A stretch of DNA of 7,327 nt from JASFEQ01 sp050122535 (GCA_050122535.1 JASFIT010000237.1:1-7327), one strand, 5' to 3'; counted from the first letter of the stretch, positions 1 through 5,587 are shown. Notes: generated by a model not told the origin, from the letters alone. Program-made: numbers and translations.

Positions 1-452
1 TGACCTGCCGTAATGACATTTGGGGTTCCGAGGGTATTGGCAAAACGGTAAACCACACCATCATTCTCCCGGCCGGTACCATAACCCATGACAACGGATT
101 CAGCCCCGAGCTTCTCTTTGTAATGAAGTATCCTCTCCGCGATGGTATCCAAGGCTTCTTCCCATGAGATGCGTTCCCAATTTCCACTAGCCTTTGGGCC
201 GATTCTTCGAACGGGATAAGTCAAACGATCTGGATGGTAGGCCAATTGGGCAGATGCGATGCCTTTGCTGCATAGTGTACCATGGTTAATAGGACAGTCG
301 GGATCGCCAGCGATCTTGGCCACTTTACCGTCTTTGGTATAGACCAAGACGCCGCAACCACCGTGGCACATCCGGCAGTGGCTTTTGACCACAGAATCAT
401 ATCCGTAAACTTCCATCTCCTTTTCCACATTGGAGTAAACAAATCGGGGCAT
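1..452 (-). CDS. Molybdopterin (Mo/W-bisMGD) oxidoreductase, N-terminal part, cut by window edge
   Basis: This is the first 150 residues of a DMSO-reductase-superfamily molybdopterin oxidoreductase; the gene continues beyond position 1. Directly visible is the N-terminal 4Fe-4S motif: Cys26-x2-Cys29-x3-Cys33-x27-Cys61, followed by Ser-Lys63-Gly, the lysine that in this family sits between the cluster and the pterin. After it come the usual elements of the molybdopterin domain: 'YPVRRIG', 'WERISWEEALD' and the start of the 'GTPNVITAG' strand, which typically precedes the metal-binding region. No twin-arginine signal or hydrophobic leader precedes the cluster, so a cytoplasmic enzyme is inferred. 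The start ATG (450-452) follows a GGAGG (463-467, read on the minus strand) by 10 nt. The CRMCHGGCG form of the motif resembles acetylene-hydratase, thiosulfate/polysulfide-reductase and related uncharacterised enzymes. The substrate, and whether the metal is Mo or W, cannot be told because the metal ligand lies outside the window. It is transcribed divergently from the aldolase operon. Confidence 0.9.
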   Translation of the reverse strand, partial: MPRFVYSNVEKEMEVYGYDSVVKSHCRMCHGGCGVLVYTKDGKVAKIAGDPDCPINHGTLCSKGIASAQLAYHPDRLTYPVRRIGPKASGNWERISWEEALDTIAERILHYKEKLGAESVVMGYGTGRENDGVVYRFANTLGTPNVITAG

Positions 453-530
453 ATGGTGTATTCCTCCGCGTATAGATGAGTCGTGTTGAAACGGCGTTTG
501 GTGGTGAGCCTTCGGCCGCGAAGTCTTTCG

Positions 531-560
531 TTTATACCATCAAATGAGATTTTCCAACAA
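531..560 (-). promoter_or_regulatory. Candidate sigma70-type promoter for the molybdopterin oxidoreductase
   Basis: Reading the minus strand, TTGTTG (555-560) and TATAAA (531-536) are separated by 18 nt, pointing towards the oxidoreductase start at 452. The inferred leader is about 70 nt. The -10 is a good match (5 of 6), while the -35 is moderate. The call rests on motif match and position only. Confidence 0.33.
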
Positions 561-653
561 AAATCTTTGTGCCATTTATTTTCTTCTTAGAACAATTCTT
601 TCTCGCCTCTCCAACTCTAATATTCGTACATACCTAAATAGAAATGGCGTGCA

Positions 654-683
654 TTGCTGCAAAAGCCAAATCCACCGTATAAT
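654..683 (+). promoter_or_regulatory. Candidate upstream promoter with perfect -10 hexamer
   Basis: A perfect TATAAT lies at 678-683, with a weak TTGCTG (654-659) 18 nt upstream. A transcript starting near 690 would begin just before the large inverted repeat at 695-736 and give the aldolase operon a leader of about 335 nt. The -35 matches only 3 of 6 positions, so use is uncertain. Confidence 0.28.
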
Positions 684-694
684 TCATGGTTCAC

Positions 695-736
695 TGCTGG
701 AATCAGTGGAATTCGGAGGATTCCTGATCACCAGCA
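695..736 (+). repeat. Strong imperfect inverted repeat / stem-loop
   Basis: Arms TGCTGG (695-700) and CCAGCA (731-736) pair fully. ATCAG (702-706) then pairs with CTGAT (724-728), leaving a small A701 / C729-A730 internal loop. Inside, GAAT (709-712) can pair with ATTC (720-723), closing a 7-nt loop TCGGAGG. About 15 base pairs therefore form across 42 nt. No U-tract follows, so it is not a standard terminator. It starts about 12 bp after a perfect TATAAT. It could be a leader hairpin, an operator palindrome or a repeat-family hairpin; the sequence alone does not separate these. Confidence 0.6.
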
Positions 737-797
737 AGGTATTAGATGCTAGGCGCCGAGGAGTGACAACTGAGGCGTTTGGAGCAATACGCCGCAA

Positions 798-837
798 GCC
801 TGCCCCCGCGAAGCCTGCGCCCGCGAAGGCGGGGGGC
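798..837. repeat. GC-rich tandem 15-mer with palindromic partner arm
   Basis: Two adjacent 15-bp copies (798-812 and 813-827) differ by one base. They are followed by a G-rich arm, GCGGGGG (829-835). The CCCCCGC of the first copy (803-809) is an exact reverse complement of that arm, and the second copy gives a tighter 5-bp stem (820-824 with 829-833) closing on GAAG. The arrangement looks like a palindromic intergenic repeat (core CCCCCGC-GAAG-GCGGGGG) whose left half has been duplicated. It stands out from the AT-rich DNA on either side. Confidence 0.65.
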
Positions 838-932
838 GGGGGGAGGAGCGATCAAAGGCAACGCCGCTCTTTAGATCCCGTCTCGGCGGGGACATGATGC
901 CTTGATGGTGTATCAGTGGAAATAAATGCTGC

Positions 933-961
933 TTGACAGGGTTTATGAGTTGTCCTAAAAA
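933..961 (+). promoter_or_regulatory. Candidate sigma70-type promoter of the aldolase operon
   Basis: A perfect -35 hexamer TTGACA (933-938) is followed after 17 nt by TAAAAA (956-961), a 4-of-6 match to the -10. Transcription would start near 968, leaving a leader of about 58 nt before the aldolase start at 1026. This is the best-placed promoter for the plus-strand operon, though the -10 is imperfect. Confidence 0.42.
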
Positions 962-1013
962 TAGAATTTTCAGTGTAAGTAGAAAGCCTTACCTGGTGTT
1001 CCCCCATTTGACA

Positions 1014-1019
1014 AAGGAG
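1014..1019 (+). promoter_or_regulatory. Ribosome binding site deciding the aldolase start
   Basis: AAGGAG at 1014-1019 lies 6 nt before ATG 1026. Another in-frame ATG at 1020 touches the Shine-Dalgarno and is too close to be used. A TTG much further upstream (933) is part of the candidate -35 box. The site therefore favours ATG 1026. Confidence 0.75.
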
Positions 1020-1025
1020 ATGATC

Positions 1026-1919
1026 ATGGCAGATGCAGAAAAGATTTTGGAGGCGCGAGGGGTCTCGGAGATGCCAGAAGAAACGGTGAGCGTAAAAGGG
1101 AAATGGATTAAAGGTGCTGAAAACCTTGATTGGGGAATGAGAAATCGACTTTCCCGCCTCATTAGGCCGGACGGCCGCTGCCAGTTTCTTCCCATAGATC
1201 ACGGATATTTCCAGGGTCCTACCCGATGTTTGGAAAGGCCGGGTGAAACCATTAAAGATCTGGTTCCTTATGCCGACGGTCTATTCGTGACAAGAGGCGT
1301 TCTGCGCTCCGCCATAAGTCCGGATATGGATACGCCCATTATTCTCAGGGTCTCAGGGGGTACAAGTGTAGTGGGAAAGGATCTGGCCGATGAGGTTCTT
1401 ACCACCTCCATAGAGGAGATCATCCGTCTCAATGTGGCGGCTGTTGGGATTTCCATTTTTGTGGGGAGTGATTATGAAAAGGAGAGCCTCGAGAGTCTGG
1501 CTATGCTTGTCAATGAATGCGAAGATTATGGTGTTCCAGTGATGGCCGTGACCGCCGTGGGAAAAGAGCTGGAGAAGAGAACGGGGCGCTACCTGGCCTT
1601 GGCATGTCGTATTGCCGCCGAACTGGGGGCAAAAATCGTAAAGACGTACTATTCTGCCGAAGATTTCGATAAGGTGACCAATGGGTGCCCCGTGCCTGTC
1701 GTCATTGCTGGTGGACCCAAGTGTGAGACAGAACTGGAGGTCTTCGAGTTTGTATACGACGGCATGCAAAAGGGAGCCATAGGGGTAAACTTGGGAAGAA
1801 ACGTCTGGCAGAATCCCCATCCCGCGGCCATGATGAAGGCATTGAACACCGTAATCCATGAAAACGCCGCACCGAAGCAGGCATTTGACCTATTTGAAAC
1901 ACTCAAGAGAGAAGGATGA
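1026..1919 (+). CDS. Class I (Schiff-base) aldolase of the DhnA/LsrF family
   Basis: This 297-residue cytoplasmic TIM-barrel aldolase belongs to the DeoC/LacD/DhnA superfamily. Its closest match by eye is E. coli LsrF (thiolase of phospho-autoinducer-2 breakdown), with shared blocks 'LDWGMRNRLSRL' (34-45), 'DHGYFQGPT' (58-66), 'TRGVLRS' (89-95), 'AVTAVGKE' (174-181), 'IVKTYY' (204-209), 'CPVPVVIAGG' (221-230) and 'HPAAMMKA' (265-272). Lys206 aligns with the LsrF Schiff-base lysine, and Asp58-His59 is the family's conserved pair. Length fits the family (about 290). Members act as LsrF thiolases, fructose-bisphosphate aldolases or aminodeoxyheptulosonate synthases; LsrF itself is not assured because no lsrK, lsrR, lsrG or lsr transporter is present. 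It begins a plus-strand run with the zinc dehydrogenase 74 bp downstream. The start ATG follows AAGGAG by 6 nt. Function is confident at the level of aldolase family and open at the level of substrate. Confidence 0.88.
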   Translation: MADAEKILEARGVSEMPEETVSVKGKWIKGAENLDWGMRNRLSRLIRPDGRCQFLPIDHGYFQGPTRCLERPGETIKDLVPYADGLFVTRGVLRSAISPDMDTPIILRVSGGTSVVGKDLADEVLTTSIEEIIRLNVAAVGISIFVGSDYEKESLESLAMLVNECEDYGVPVMAVTAVGKELEKRTGRYLALACRIAAELGAKIVKTYYSAEDFDKVTNGCPVPVVIAGGPKCETELEVFEFVYDGMQKGAIGVNLGRNVWQNPHPAAMMKALNTVIHENAAPKQAFDLFETLKREG

Positions 1920-1993
1920 GAGGGTCGCAGTTGCCGGGTTCAGTCCTGTGAACGGAACATGACCAAAGACAAGTGAGAAACAAGCAGAAAATC

Positions 1994-3025
1994 ATGCGCG
2001 TTTTGATGTATTACAGCAATGAGGACGTACGCCTTGAGGAAATGCCCATACCGAAGGTAGGGCCTGGCGAATTGCTTATGAAGGTTAAGGCGAGCGGCAT
2101 ATGTGGAAGCGATGTTATGGAGTGGTACCGGCGCGATAAGGTTCCGCTGGTCCTAGGACACGAGACCGCGGGAGAGGTGGTTGAAGTGGGCAAGGGAGTG
2201 AATAAATTTGAGCGCGGAGATCGAATTGCTGCAACCCACCATGTTCCCTGCAACACATGCCATTACTGCCTCAATGGCCATCATACAGTGTGTGAAACGC
2301 TGCTAAAGGGGACTCACTTCCACCCGGGCGGCTTTGCTGAATATGTGCTTGTCCCCGCTATTAACGTGGACCGGGGGGTTTTCAAAATCCCGGATGGCGT
2401 TACCTATGAGGAAGCATCCTTCATGGAACCCTTGGCATGTGTCCTGAGGGGCCAGAGAAACGCAGGCCTAAGACCAGGGCAGTCCGTATTGGTGCTGGGG
2501 AGCGGTATATCCGGATTGCTCCACGTGAGCCTGGCTCGCGCCCTTGGGGCGGGATTGATTGTGGCCGTGGATACCATTCCCTTTAGGTTGGAAAAAGCAG
2601 GGGAGATGGGCGCCCATGCCTATCTTAAAGCAGATGAGACACTGGTGGAATCCCTGAAAGAGGTTAATGAGGGGCGGCTGGCGGACCTCGTTATTATTTG
2701 CTTTGAGGGGTTTATTCCACTCGCCTTTCAAGGCGTGGAAAAGGGGGGGACCATCCTCTTCTTTAGCGGTGCGTCCGAGGGAGCAACCATTCCTGTTGCC
2801 ATCAATGATATCTTCTGGCGAACGGAGATAACCCTGACAAGCACCTATGCGGGTGCACCATATGATTGCGAGACAGCCCTCAAACTCATACATGCAGGTA
2901 CGGTTCCGGTCACCAAGACCATTACCCACAGGCTGGCTTTGGGAGAAGCACCTGAGGGATTTCAGAAGGTTTGCGCGCCTTCAGAACATGAGTGTGTAAA
3001 AGTAATAGTGGAGCCAGATAGATGA
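1994..3025 (+). CDS. Zinc-dependent alcohol/polyol dehydrogenase (MDR family), NAD-type
   Basis: This 343-residue medium-chain dehydrogenase resembles sorbitol/threonine dehydrogenases. The GroES-like catalytic domain carries zinc ligands Cys37 ('GICGSD'), His56-Glu57 ('LGHE') and Glu145 ('MEPLAC'). The structural-zinc lobe is intact: Cys86-x2-Cys89-x2-Cys92-x7-Cys100. The Rossmann fold begins at 'VLVLGSGISG' (165-174, Gly169-x-Gly171-x2-Gly174). Asp193 at the end of the second strand points to NAD rather than NADP. It should oxidise a secondary alcohol of a polyol or sugar to a ketone, or the reverse; the substrate is unknown. The start is uncertain. ATG 1994 gives the usual family N-terminus ('MRVLMYYSNEDVRLEE') but has only a weak purine stretch upstream, and an in-frame GTG at 1973 would add seven residues with no better site. 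It lies between two aldolases on the same strand, suggesting its ketone or alcohol is linked to aldol chemistry. Confidence 0.88.
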   Translation: MRVLMYYSNEDVRLEEMPIPKVGPGELLMKVKASGICGSDVMEWYRRDKVPLVLGHETAGEVVEVGKGVNKFERGDRIAATHHVPCNTCHYCLNGHHTVCETLLKGTHFHPGGFAEYVLVPAINVDRGVFKIPDGVTYEEASFMEPLACVLRGQRNAGLRPGQSVLVLGSGISGLLHVSLARALGAGLIVAVDTIPFRLEKAGEMGAHAYLKADETLVESLKEVNEGRLADLVIICFEGFIPLAFQGVEKGGTILFFSGASEGATIPVAINDIFWRTEITLTSTYAGAPYDCETALKLIHAGTVPVTKTITHRLALGEAPEGFQKVCAPSEHECVKVIVEPDR

Positions 3026-3116
3026 ATTGAATATTGACGATTGAAGACCGGTGATTGCTGATCGTCAATCAATAATCGACAATCGAAAATCAGAAATAGT
3101 CAATGGTCAATCTTCA
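3026..3116. repeat. Array of 13 degenerate 7-bp units with a mid-array strand switch
   Basis: From the base after the dehydrogenase stop to just before the next Shine-Dalgarno, the DNA divides cleanly into 13 heptamers. All start with A and 12 start with AT. Units 1-5 (3026-3060) follow ATTGACG, and units 6-13 (3061-3116) follow ATCGTCA. These consensuses are reverse complements of each other after rotation, so the array inverts at 3060/3061. The clearest pairing is ATTGACGAT (3033-3041) with ATCGTCAAT (3061-3069), a perfect 9-bp inverted repeat. Seven is not a multiple of three and no frame is kept, so it is non-coding. It resembles the short tandem heptanucleotide repeats known from some bacterial intergenic regions. 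Confidence 0.8.
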
Positions 3117-3130
3117 AGAGGAGGAGAAAG

Positions 3131-4426
3131 ATGTCTTCAAAGAAGCCAAAAGAATCTGCTGATTTTGAAAGGGCCATGGAGATTGGCCGACCGCCCAATA
3201 TCGCGAAGCTTTTTCCCAATTCAAGGGCTCTCATTGTGAGCGGCAAGGTCATAGATCGGGCAATGGCGGCCAGAGGAAAGGCCATGACCATAGCGGCCAA
3301 CGGCAGAAACCATTTTGTTATCCGCGGAGCCCTTCAAGCGGCCCAAAGGGCCAATGCGGCCATCATTATGGAGATCGCCAAGTCTGAGGGGGGTGCCAAT
3401 GCGTACTGTGCGGTCAATTACTGGAATTTGGCGAGACAAGTGGATGCGGTATGCAACGAATTAGGGGTCACAATACCCGTCGCCATCCACGCAGACCACT
3501 ACGGCATAAAAGGTGATAAGGATGTGGAGGCTGCAAAGGTTGAGATCCCATCCATGTTTGGTGCAGGGATCACATCCATTGCCATTGATGCCTCACACCT
3601 CCCTGACGATGAGAATCTGCTGGCCAGCATTGCCCTTAACCCTTTTGTGCCCAAATGGGCCGGCTATGAGACGGAGGTGGGCGAGATCAAAGGCAAGGAA
3701 GGACTTTCAACAATGGAGGAGGCCCTTTTTCTGATCCAGGGACTAAACGCCCATGATATCTTCCCGGACTGGATTGCCCTTAACAATGGCACGACACATG
3801 GCATCCAGGACGCGGAAACCGGTATTCAGGTGCCCCTTACTGTTGAAATTCACAAAGCCCTTGAAAAATATAGGGTCTCTGGAGCCCAACACGGCACCTC
3901 GGGGAATGATTCGGAACGTCTCAGGAAAATCGTCCAAGAAACAAACACCACAAAGGCCAACGTGGCAACGGCTCTTCAAATGCTCACATGGGGCGTTAGG
4001 GTGAACGATTATGGAAACGCCATGCTTGATGAAGGGGGAGGGTTTGTGAAAGAAGGGGACAAAGGTGTTACCCCTGAATTGTGGGCTGAAATGGTTACGT
4101 ACGCGAAGGAGAAAGGGCTTAAGGGAGGCAATTACAAAAAGCTCAACCTCCCCTTTGAAAACAAACTGTTAGGATTACCACAAGCGGTGAAGGAGAGGAT
4201 GGTCAAAGCGGTGGATGATTTTGTCTATGACCTTCTGAGCAACGTGTTCAACGCAAAAGACACGGCTCCCCTGGCCATCGAGGCCATTATTGACGCAGGC
4301 TCATATGATTTGGGGCCAAAAGTTGGCCGGATGGAAGATCCGGCCGAGTGGACAGAGGCAAAGATCCGTGAGCGCGCTGCGAAAATCAGCCCTGAAAAAG
4401 GTCCAAAAGGGGACTTTGATGACTAA
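3131..4426 (+). CDS. Class II (zinc) fructose-bisphosphate-aldolase family protein, long form
   Basis: This 431-residue metal-dependent aldolase is much longer than the usual 285-360. Class II landmarks are present in order: 'HADH' (120-123; Asp122 catalytic, His123 zinc), 'IDASHLP' (151-157), 'YETEVGEI' (179-186; Glu182 matches the metal-site glutamate), 'TTHG' (221-224; His223 zinc), 'QHGTSG' (253-258; His254 zinc, followed by the phosphate loop) and 'KANVAT' (275-280; Asn277). It should split or join ketose (bis)phosphates into dihydroxyacetone phosphate and an aldehyde. The signature normally reads N-x-D-T, but Ala279 replaces the Asp. The extra length comes from about 30 N-terminal residues, a C-terminal tail and internal insertions. 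ATG 3131 has a strong AGGAGGAG (3119-3126). The stop overlaps the next gene by 8 nt. It may be the housekeeping fructose-bisphosphate aldolase of the lineage or a paralogue for another sugar phosphate, so I give no gene symbol. Confidence 0.88.
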   Translation: MSSKKPKESADFERAMEIGRPPNIAKLFPNSRALIVSGKVIDRAMAARGKAMTIAANGRNHFVIRGALQAAQRANAAIIMEIAKSEGGANAYCAVNYWNLARQVDAVCNELGVTIPVAIHADHYGIKGDKDVEAAKVEIPSMFGAGITSIAIDASHLPDDENLLASIALNPFVPKWAGYETEVGEIKGKEGLSTMEEALFLIQGLNAHDIFPDWIALNNGTTHGIQDAETGIQVPLTVEIHKALEKYRVSGAQHGTSGNDSERLRKIVQETNTTKANVATALQMLTWGVRVNDYGNAMLDEGGGFVKEGDKGVTPELWAEMVTYAKEKGLKGGNYKKLNLPFENKLLGLPQAVKERMVKAVDDFVYDLLSNVFNAKDTAPLAIEAIIDAGSYDLGPKVGRMEDPAEWTEAKIRERAAKISPEKGPKGDFDD

Positions 4427-5468
4427 AAGGGGTGAAATGCAGAGAGCAGGGGATAGCGCCCATCTCTGGGTCAAGGACATAAAGGTTGATGACCATGTCC
4501 GTGGCCATTACCTTGTTAAGGGCAGAAGAGTGGGATTAACCAAAAGGGGAGATTCCTTCTTGCGTATTACCCTGACCGATCGTACGGGAGATATTGAAGC
4601 CAGAATGTGGGAGAGGGCAGACGAATATTCTTCCATTTTTGCTGAAGGTGACATCCTGGATGTGGTAGGGTACGCTAGCTCTTTCCGCGACCAGATTCAG
4701 GTGACGCTTTCAAGTTTGAGCGTGGCAGAGGATGGAGGAGATCCAAGCCTTTTTCTGGAGACAACGCCCGGGGATGTATCCAAGATGATGACATCATTGA
4801 GGGCCATCCTTAGACAAACAAAGAATGCTGATCTTAAGACTCTTATTGACGCGTTTCTCTCAGACCGGCGATTTGTCGCGGTCTTCAAAAAGGCTCCAGC
4901 AGCAAAAACATTTCACCACAGTTACCTTGGTGGGCTTCTGGAGCACACCTATTCGGTTTGTGAGATGAGCAGAGCTGTGGCAGAACATTATCCGGAATTG
5001 GACGAGGATCTCCTGCTGGCAGGTGCCTTTTTGCATGACATCGGAAAAATAAGGGAATTGGAGTTTGACAAGATAATCGATTACACGGATGAGGGCAGGC
5101 TCCTTGGTCATCTGATTTTAGGGGTGAGCATGGTAGATGAGAAGCTGACCGCCATAAAAGGCTTTCCTCAAGGCCTTGCCATCCGCCTCAAACACCTCAT
5201 ACTCAGCCATCATGGCCAGTATGAATTCGGCTCTCCCAAAAGGCCCAAGTTCTTGGAGGCCTTTGCCCTTCATCTGATAGACGACTTGGATGCCAAGATG
5301 AACGGTCTGGGCCGTTTTATGGAAAAAGATCGGCAGGAAGGGGCCTGGACCGATTTTAACAGGCTTTTTGAACGTTACTTTTTGAAAGAGGTGTTTTCCG
5401 CGGGGCAGAGAGGAAGAGATGCTATTCCCGATGAGGAGGAGAAGCAGGAGGTCTTGTTTAGAACATGA
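4419..5468 (+). CDS. YhaM-like OB-fold / HD-domain protein, probable 3'-5' exoribonuclease
   Basis: This 349-residue cytoplasmic protein has the YhaM architecture: an N-terminal OB-fold of the tRNA_anti type (about residues 17-105, with 'LRITLTDRTGDIEARMW' and 'GDILDVVGYAS') followed by an HD domain. The metal ligands read His176 ('LLEHTYSV'), His206-Asp207 ('LHDIGK'), His230 ('LGHLI'), His264-His265 ('SHHG') and Asp288-Asp289 ('LIDDLDAK'). B. subtilis YhaM is a 3'-5' exoribonuclease of 314 residues, and the match in order and spacing supports the same family; activity on RNA here is inferred. Its ATG (4419) lies inside the aldolase gene, 8 nt before the end of that stop codon, with GGGG (4409-4412) 6 nt upstream, so translational coupling is likely. 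An alternative in-frame ATG at 4437, with its own AAAAGGGG 4 nt upstream, would shorten it by six residues without touching a domain. Nothing in the sequence ties it chemically to the aldolases. Confidence 0.87.
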   Translation: MTKRGEMQRAGDSAHLWVKDIKVDDHVRGHYLVKGRRVGLTKRGDSFLRITLTDRTGDIEARMWERADEYSSIFAEGDILDVVGYASSFRDQIQVTLSSLSVAEDGGDPSLFLETTPGDVSKMMTSLRAILRQTKNADLKTLIDAFLSDRRFVAVFKKAPAAKTFHHSYLGGLLEHTYSVCEMSRAVAEHYPELDEDLLLAGAFLHDIGKIRELEFDKIIDYTDEGRLLGHLILGVSMVDEKLTAIKGFPQGLAIRLKHLILSHHGQYEFGSPKRPKFLEAFALHLIDDLDAKMNGLGRFMEKDRQEGAWTDFNRLFERYFLKEVFSAGQRGRDAIPDEEEKQEVLFRT

Positions 5469-5506
5469 ATGAAGAAGGTGGGAGAAAATAGGGCGCCTTG
5501 CAAATC

Positions 5507-5535
5507 TTGATAAAGTGATTAACCCTAAAGATATG
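5507..5535 (+). promoter_or_regulatory. Weak candidate promoter for moaA
   Basis: TTGATA (5507-5512; 5 of 6) and GATATG (5530-5535; 3 of 6) are 17 nt apart in the 119-bp gap before moaA. Transcription would start near 5542, at the base of a small hairpin (CTTAACG 5543-5549 with CGTTTAAG 5560-5567, one bulge). The -10 is poor; read-through from the upstream operon is equally possible. Confidence 0.22.
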
Positions 5536-5587
5536 AGAAAGACTTAACGAAAAGCGTTGCGTTTAAGCCCAACGGAAATGAGGATTC

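Larger units (their letters stand above)
453..1025. other. Divergent intergenic region without a credible gene
   Basis: These 573 bp separate the minus-strand oxidoreductase from the plus-strand aldolase operon. An open frame exists at 544-897, but it has no ribosome binding site, encodes a low-complexity Pro/Ala/Lys and Gly tail from the GC-rich repeat, and shows no recognisable domain. I therefore read the stretch as regulatory and repetitive DNA. It contains candidate promoters in both directions, a strong inverted repeat (695-736), a GC-rich tandem/palindromic element (798-837) and a 10-bp direct repeat (702-711 and 912-921). No tRNA or recognisable riboswitch was seen. Stretches at about 740-795, with GGCGT/ACGCC arms at 774-778 and 789-793, look like a decayed intergenic repeat element, but that is an impression only. 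Confidence 0.6.

Noticed and set aside
510..523. Hairpin CTTCG-GCCG-CGAAG
   Set aside because: Only 5 bp with no T-tract, lying in the presumed 5' leader of the oxidoreductase; likely coincidental.
544..897. Plus-strand open frame of 117 codons in the divergent intergenic region
   Set aside because: There is no ribosome binding site before its ATG, no recognisable domain, and a Pro/Ala/Lys then Gly tail that is simply the GC-rich repeat translated. It is best explained as a chance open frame.
962..967. TAGAAT as the -10 partner of TTGACA (933-938)
   Set aside because: The spacer would be 23 nt, too long for a sigma70 promoter; TAAAAA at 17 nt was kept instead.
933..1025. N-terminal extension of the class I aldolase from a TTG at 933
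   Set aside because: The TTG is part of a perfect -35 hexamer, the added residues do not resemble LsrF N-termini, and ATG 1026 has a well-spaced AAGGAG.
1353..1859. Minus-strand open frame of 168 codons opposite the class I aldolase
   Set aside because: It is antisense to a well-supported aldolase and its translation shows no family features.
1938..1953. GTTCA/TGAAC inverted repeat between the class I aldolase and the dehydrogenase
   Set aside because: Five base pairs, no T-tract and no other support; too weak for a terminator or operator.
1973..1993. GTG 1973 as the start of the zinc dehydrogenase
   Set aside because: The seven extra residues are polar and not typical of the family, and no Shine-Dalgarno precedes the GTG. 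ATG 1994 gives the usual N-terminus, though its own site is also weak, so this stays open.
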